From positions 56,773,750-56,837,749 of the forward strand of contig CM049318.1 in assembly GCA_026874595.1 (NCBI GenBank): a DNA stretch of 64,000 bases, given 5' to 3'. Below the pieces are notes generated by a model. That model made no database searches. It was given only the letters and a program-made list of their open reading frames with translations, and was not told the origin of the DNA. Position 1 is the stretch's first letter, and every line of letters begins with the position of its first letter. The position numbers were made by a program, and so were the translations under genes. This DNA comes from Sipunculus nudus (lineage: Eukaryota > Annelida > Sipuncula > Golfingiida > Sipunculidae). This document shows positions 60,601 to 64,000 of the stretch, piece by piece.

Positions 60601-63530
60601 CAAAGCATTAATGAGAAGTTATTGATAAACCAAACATTATCCAATCCTTACCTTTGATGTGTCTAGGATAAAGTTGAACTGAAAATGATCTGAGCCAATC
60701 ATTTATTGATTTGTGTGCTTTTATACACTTACATGTATGTGCTCTTATTTCAATTTCTTGATTAACCTAATCCTAATTTTGGTGGTACTTATGTGTTTTT
60801 AATTATTAATAAAAAAATGTATATAAGATTTGTGTTGATCTTTCATGAAAACATTTATGAGAACTATATGATATAGGCCCTATACAGTGCAGTATTTATC
60901 GATAATAATCGAGGCTGAAGAAGGTTGAATATAAAGAACATCGGTTGTCTCGAACTCCGGTTGTGTCAAAGTAAATTCACCAGTCCCTTTTACTTCGACA
61001 CAACGAGGTTTCACTGTACTTTTAATTTCAGTTTGTTACAGTAGGCTTGTGTTTGTCCTCATAGCTAACAGTGATGCAATCTCAGCATTTTAAAACAACC
61101 AAGTTATAGCCATAACTGTCCGTATGGGATGCTATATACAAGAGACATATGATATTATGATACTTCAGGTCAATAATTAGGTGCGAGAAACTAGGCAAAC
61201 TGTCATCATCTGGAAGAAATAAGTAATTAAGACTATGCATTGCATTGCATGTGTTGGCTTATGCAGTCAGTTTGCTGCTAAAATAGTTTTTCGTTAATAA
61301 CTTTCTGACCAAGGGTGGATATTTTAAAAGGATAGCAATTCCAGTGAAAATTAACCAATGCGTGCAATGCATAATCTTAAAAATGACTTTACAGTTATCC
61401 CATATCAGAGCAGGAGGTTAAGTAACACTTATGTTACTTTTTCAGTTCTTAATGTATTATAAGATACAAACCTTTTACAGGTAAAATATTATGGAGCTGA
61501 ATCGTTTGAAGTGAATCGGTATGATGAGGCCATCACCAAATATCAGGTAATTAGCCATGTTGACTGCAAAATTTACTTGCAAGTAATTCTCAAAACACTT
61601 TTATATATTTTTTTGCTGTTTACTTCCTTAACAACACTGAACCAACTGATTAGCCTATCAGGTACTGACTAGCCTATCAGGTACTGACTAGCCTATCAGG
61701 TACTGACTAGCCTATCAGGTACTGACTAGCCTATCAGGGATCTCTTTGAGACTGAGCTTACTTGATCAGCATTGCTGATATAGCTATTGTTTACAGTTGC
61801 ACTTTACATACAATATATGTCAACATACATACATACATACACAAAAGAAACCAGCATATAGAACTGTTGTATATAGAACCTGTATATTATCTTATACAAA
61901 CTTTTGTCTAAATAAGCAACTGAACACCAGAAATGGGATCAAACATGCAGGCTGAATTTTTATACGATTTCCTGCAATATCATTCAGAATATTCTTACTG
62001 TTGGTTCAAGACATTTTGTTTGATAAAATTTGTATTACAGTAAAACTCAAAATTAATACCACCAAAGGGACCTCGATAGAGTTGTTACATATTTTAGGTG
62101 GTCATTAAAATAAGGTGGTCATTATTAATTTTACTGTATTGAGCTGCTGTTGAGTTATAAAATATAAAGAAAGACTTGATTAAGTACATGAATGACAAAA
62201 TGGATAATTTGGAACAATGAATGAGTTCATTAACTTTTGTCATGGTGAAAGGCTAGAACATTGTTCTGGTAGAGTTAATCTTGAATTCATGCTGTATTTT
62301 ACCAGACTGCTGAGTGGATTTCCACTGCCTCACTGAACCTCCTGAATAGCATTCAGAATGTGATTATCTCACTGGGTTTGCTGGTTGGGTCACTGCTGTG
62401 TGCATGGTATGTGGTGGCTGGCTGGAGTGGCTTCACTGTGGGAATGTATGTACTGTTTGCCACATACATTGTTCAGCTGTATGCACCTCTAAACTGGTTT
62501 GGTACCTATTACAGGTAAGTTAAATTCCTATTAAATGTGATTTAACAGGGCCTTTTCAGTGTAAGAGGGGTTGAGGAAGGGGGTTGATTTGATTGGAATG
62601 TTGATTTGTTATCTTCATTTCTTGATTCAGTTTATAGTTAGTATAAATTTCAGACTTTTTTTTAAACAAAAGCAAATATTTTTCCACAGTGGAAGTTCAT
62701 TAATGCCATTGTATAAGAAATGATTCTTAATTTACAATGAAAAAATTTCTTACAAGACATCCCATTGAATGCTTGTGGTTGATGCATGCAAAAAATAATA
62801 ATTGAAATGAACCAAGTGGGAGGTTAACAATTTATCACAATTTCAGTCTACACACAGTTTCTGGTAAAATGTCATGTACGTAATCTTGATAAAGACCTGG
62901 TCCTTTTATGTACTTATTGTCCCCCGCTCCACAGTTGCTGGCGCATTGATTTGGGGTTGTCTGTCCATCTGTCTGTCTGTCTGTCTCTCTGTACTTCCGT
63001 CAGGTTTTTTTATTTCTGTGCAATACTTTCCTTAATATTATCCAATTTCATTCAAATTTTGGTCAGTGATTGCTCTCATGCATACCCTGGTTTGGATTGG
63101 TTTTGGAGTGTCTGAAAAATAATTTTCTCCAGCTTAAAAACAAAATTATCAAATTTTTGTTCTATTTCTCGATGTGTTTTAGTTTTTATGTTTGCTTGCA
63201 GATGTCTCCACATATAATAGGGCATCTTTTTAAGTTTTCATTTGCCGTAAAGATTTTTTCCACATACTTTTGGTTGCTTATCAAGCATGAAAGACAACAA
63301 GAGCCCAAAGGGGGGGATGTTTATTCCACAAATTTGCTTGTTTGTGGCTAGGCTTGAAACACAAGTGCGCCCCCCTCCCACCCACCAGACTTTTTATCTG
63401 CCTTGGGTGAATGTTAATGTCAAACCCTGCATACATGCACTCTCACATACTGTTTTGTATATTCAGGATGATTCAGCAGGCCTTCATTGACATGGAGAAC
63501 ATGTTTGATCTCCTTAATGAGGAACAAGAG
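42137..63530 (+). CDS. ABCB6: ABCB6 / HMT1-type half ABC transporter, 5' part (11 coding exons, C-terminal ATPase domain outside window)
   Basis: Spliced by eye into 577 codons: 42137-42636, 43021-43156, 43925-44111, 45182-45325, 46857-46959, 52440-52529, 52987-53108, 57103-57212, 61481-61546, 62306-62514, 63467-63530. Every intron is GT-AG and all phases agree. The product aligns end to end with the animal ABCB6 family as known: TMD0 with the paired N-terminal cysteines (C5, C23; the second in GLSHCF), the WWW motif, STWRG linker, [39 protein letters not shown], and the [12 protein letters not shown] and DMENMFDLL stretch just before the nucleotide-binding domain. ABCB6 proteins are membrane half transporters linked to porphyrin/heme or heavy-metal handling on mitochondrial, endolysosomal or plasma membranes; the substrate here is not shown by sequence. 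The start is the first ATG after an in-frame stop at 42119. A possible acceptor at 42109-42110 hints at an upstream noncoding exon. Walker motifs should lie past 64000. Confidence 0.95.
43021..43156 (+). CDS. ABCB6: ABCB6 coding exon 2 (last TMD0 helix)
   Basis: Acceptor TTCCTCTGCAG, donor GTAGGG, phase 2 to 0. It encodes the fifth TMD0 helix ([20 protein letters not shown]) and the start of an acidic linker. Confidence 0.93.
43385..43924. repeat. 36-39-bp minisatellite in ABCB6 intron 2
   Basis: About 14 diverged copies of ATATGTACTTTATACTTCACATCAGTGATGATGTA-like units (a TGTACTTTATACTTCACATC core), running up to the exon 3 acceptor. Confidence 0.85.
43925..44111 (+). CDS. ABCB6: ABCB6 coding exon 3 (linker and first TMD1 helix)
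   Basis: Encodes [10 protein letters not shown], the WPYMWPK stretch and the first helix of the main membrane domain, ending PIFYSYI. Donor GTAAGT. The acceptor lies inside the last unit of a minisatellite (see findings). Confidence 0.93.
44796..44817. repeat. Poly-C tract in ABCB6 intron 3
   Basis: About 22 C, after a C-rich stretch. Confidence 0.9.
45182..45325 (+). CDS. ABCB6: ABCB6 coding exon 4
   Basis: Acceptor TTACTTCAG, donor GTATGA, phase 1 to 1. It encodes the TMD1 loop and the start of the next helix, including [12 protein letters not shown], which aligns with the family's YVFLKFLQGGG. Confidence 0.92.
45470..45955. repeat. Dispersed repeat in ABCB6 intron 4
   Basis: Shares CTTTTAGTGTCACCA, GATAACTT, GATGGATTTTCA, GAGGTCAGAGGTCAC and an end like GCTCTTGTTC with 53280-53771 in intron 7. 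Confidence 0.7.
46857..46959 (+). CDS. ABCB6: ABCB6 coding exon 5
   Basis: Acceptor GCATTTAG, donor GTGAGG, phase 1 to 2. It encodes [14 protein letters not shown] and FAHLHG, the cytosolic extension between TMD1 helices. Confidence 0.93.
47006..49560. repeat. Intron 5 repeat block: four 0.56-0.68-kb units with hairpin starts
   Basis: A conserved segment (TTAGATGTCC...ATCTCCTACCA) recurs at about 47131, 47795, 48359 and 49043. Hairpin starts TTTTAGCTCAGCTGACTATA lie at about 47006 and 48179, followed by (GTCC)n tags, so at least two element ends are merged in the block. Confidence 0.75.
50292..50425. repeat. Direct duplication of about 67 bp
   Basis: ATGATTGCAAC, TTTGCAACAATTCTAATAT and TTTTAACTTATA-TTTCAGTTT occur twice in a row in ABCB6 intron 5. 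Confidence 0.85.
52440..52529 (+). CDS. ABCB6: ABCB6 coding exon 6
   Basis: Acceptor GTACCTACAG, donor GTTTGT, phase 2 to 2. It encodes [19 protein letters not shown] and [10 protein letters not shown], the coupling-helix region of half transporters of this family. Confidence 0.93.
52987..53108 (+). CDS. ABCB6: ABCB6 coding exon 7
   Basis: Acceptor CTGTTGTAG, donor GTGAGT, phase 2 to 1. It encodes two hydrophobic helices ([17 protein letters not shown] and the segment after FNAWFAL). Confidence 0.92.
53280..53771. repeat. Dispersed repeat in ABCB6 intron 7
   Basis: Second copy of the family at 45470-45955. Confidence 0.7.
54973..55340. mobile_element. PIF/Harbinger-type MITE, copy 3, inverted, in ABCB6 intron 7
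   Basis: Same inverted ends with TTA on both sides; the interior is the reverse complement of copies 1 and 2. Confidence 0.7.
55840..56310. repeat. Hairpin-start repeat in ABCB6 intron 7
   Basis: Starts TTTTTAGCTCAGCTGAC like the intron 5 block, but its body (CATATGGCTCACTTACCAAC, GAGGTCACAAGGGCAAAGG) resembles the 145-bp satellite at 38.8-40 kb. Confidence 0.65.
57103..57212 (+). CDS. ABCB6: ABCB6 coding exon 8
   Basis: Acceptor ATATTCCAG, donor GTTAGT, phase 1 to 0. It encodes [12 protein letters not shown], then VDSLLNFET. The donor is slightly unusual but is fixed by the next exon starting VKYYGAES. Confidence 0.92.
57429..60304 (+). mobile_element. Helentron-type element carrying a 180-bp satellite array
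   Basis: 5' end hairpin TATGCCC..GCCAC AAA GTGGC..GGGCATA (57429-57459). The end motif recurs inverted near the 3' end (GGCGGGGGCA, 60271-60280), then hairpin GTGTCG TTC CGACAC (60284-60298), AT and terminal CTAG before T (60301-60304). Same plan as 38181-40195 with different sequence. Confidence 0.7.
57520..60230. repeat. 180-bp satellite array, about 16 units
   Basis: GCCTGCAGATATTGGCCTGA or a variant recurs about every 180 bp from 57545 to 60113. One unit near 59900 is cut short. A 540-bp higher-order repeat (three units) is visible between 58081 and 59160. Confidence 0.9.
61481..61546 (+). CDS. ABCB6: ABCB6 coding exon 9
   Basis: Acceptor CCTTTTACAG, donor GTAATT, 66 bp, phase 0 to 0. 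It encodes [20 protein letters not shown] followed by YQ, one of the best conserved blocks of the family. Confidence 0.94.
61642..61739. repeat. 19-bp minisatellite in ABCB6 intron 9
   Basis: TAGCCTATCAGGTACTGAC, about five copies. Confidence 0.95.
62038..62136. mobile_element. 99-bp pogo-type MITE in ABCB6 intron 9
   Basis: Inverted ends CAGTAAAACTCAAAATTAAT and complement of CAGTAAAATTAATAATGACC, with TA on both sides. Confidence 0.6.
62306..62514 (+). CDS. ABCB6: ABCB6 coding exon 10 (last two TMD1 helices)
   Basis: Acceptor TTTTACCAG, donor GTAAGT, phase 0 to 2. It encodes the last helix pair and ends with [14 protein letters not shown], a family hallmark. Confidence 0.95.
62918..63350. 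repeat. Probable repeat in ABCB6 intron 10
   Basis: A GTCCCCCGCTCC start and a (TCTG)n tag resemble the starts of the other hairpin/satellite elements, but no clear end is visible. The 93-codon frame inside is not a known exon. Confidence 0.35.
63467..63530 (+). CDS. ABCB6: ABCB6 coding exon 11 (last in window)
   Basis: Acceptor GTATATTCAG, donor GTAAAA, phase 2 to 0. It encodes [20 protein letters not shown] plus E, immediately before the nucleotide-binding domain. The remaining 470 bases show no further exon. Confidence 0.93.
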
Positions 63531-64000
63531 GTAAAAATTCAAATTATTATTACATATGAGGGACATTAAAAATATTCCGGCCTGTCTGATATTAAAGTCA
63601 TTATTAAATGAAATGTTTAACTTCATTATATGAAGATAAATTTTGCTCAATTTTCAGCACTGTATTGTTTATAATTTACATTTGATTGAAATAAGTAATT
63701 AATGACAGTTAATGTCAGTAATTATGATAATTCAGGCTTTTGACAAATGAACTAATCTAAATTGGCTCAATATGAGATGCATGATTGGAAGATTAATTGG
63801 GAAAACATGAAGAAATATAAACTGATTAATTGAAATATCTCAAATATTTAAATTTTTTGTTCTATTCTCCTTAAAAGAGAGGGGGACAAAAGATGCTTTG
63901 TCCCTCATCCCCAAAAGGTTTTTGAGGCATATGTCCCCAGTCCCACCTGAAACAAGGTCTGTGTGTACTATCTGACTAGGTATCTATATCCTGAATTATT

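Larger units (their letters stand above)
57273..61016. mobile_element. pogo/Tigger-type element in ABCB6 intron 8, split by a Helentron-type insertion
   Basis: Perfect inverted ends CAGTGAAACCTCGTTGTGTC at 57273 and its complement ending 61016, with TA on both sides. Without the inner insertion (57429-60304) it would be about 0.87 kb. No intact transposase. Confidence 0.75.

Noticed and set aside
63070-63351. 93-codon hydrophobic frame in ABCB6 intron 10
   Set aside because: No match to the transporter, and the flanking exons already join in phase.

Overview
The window is eukaryotic nuclear DNA: genes are split by GT-AG introns, the background is AT-rich, and (TA)n microsatellites are everywhere. 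It is dense with metazoan transposon families (Penelope-like, hAT, pogo-type, PIF/Harbinger-type, Helentron-type elements carrying satellite arrays, tRNA-derived SINEs). That repeat mix suggests a marine lophotrochozoan, most likely a mollusc, but this is inference. No bacterial operon, CRISPR array or rRNA was seen.

Left part (about 1-24 kb): two minus-strand paralogous genes for small two-Ig-domain membrane proteins can be assembled exon by exon. Gene A runs from 15496 to 6521 (306 aa) and gene B from 23403 to 20466 (315 aa). Both have five coding exons joined in phase 1: signal peptide, Ig1, Ig2, stalk, and transmembrane segment with a very short tail. Between them lies a decayed third copy (about 17.45-18.25 kb), and the window start (1-340) repeats the same downstream sequence, so this is a tandem gene family. 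The long intron 4 of gene A holds an open but splice-dead duplicate of the stalk exon, a 206-codon ORF, a broken GIY-YIG retroelement, a tandem array of 305-bp units each with a tRNA-like pol III gene, and a 0.9-kb tandem dimer. A decayed Penelope-like element with 25-bp inverted ends lies at 1584-4859.

Middle (about 24-42 kb): no host gene was recognised. It is a transposon landscape: a short Helentron-type element, SINE relics, a 1.5-kb hAT-type element with GC-rich ends, a 1.1-kb pogo-type element, an inverted-repeat family present as a 2.3-kb element and a 0.15-kb fold-back, two Harbinger-type MITEs, and a 2.0-kb Helentron-type element. The last sits inside one copy of a roughly 0.9-kb tandem duplication just upstream of the next gene.

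Right part (42137 to the window end): the 5' two thirds of a plus-strand ABCB6 (HMT1-type half ABC transporter) gene. Eleven coding exons give 577 codons with all phases consistent, covering the N-terminal TMD0 and the main transmembrane domain; the ATPase domain lies beyond the window. Its introns carry a minisatellite that runs into the exon 3 acceptor, 0.6-0.7-kb repeats, a Harbinger-type MITE, and a pogo-type element that itself contains a Helentron-type element with a 180-bp satellite.
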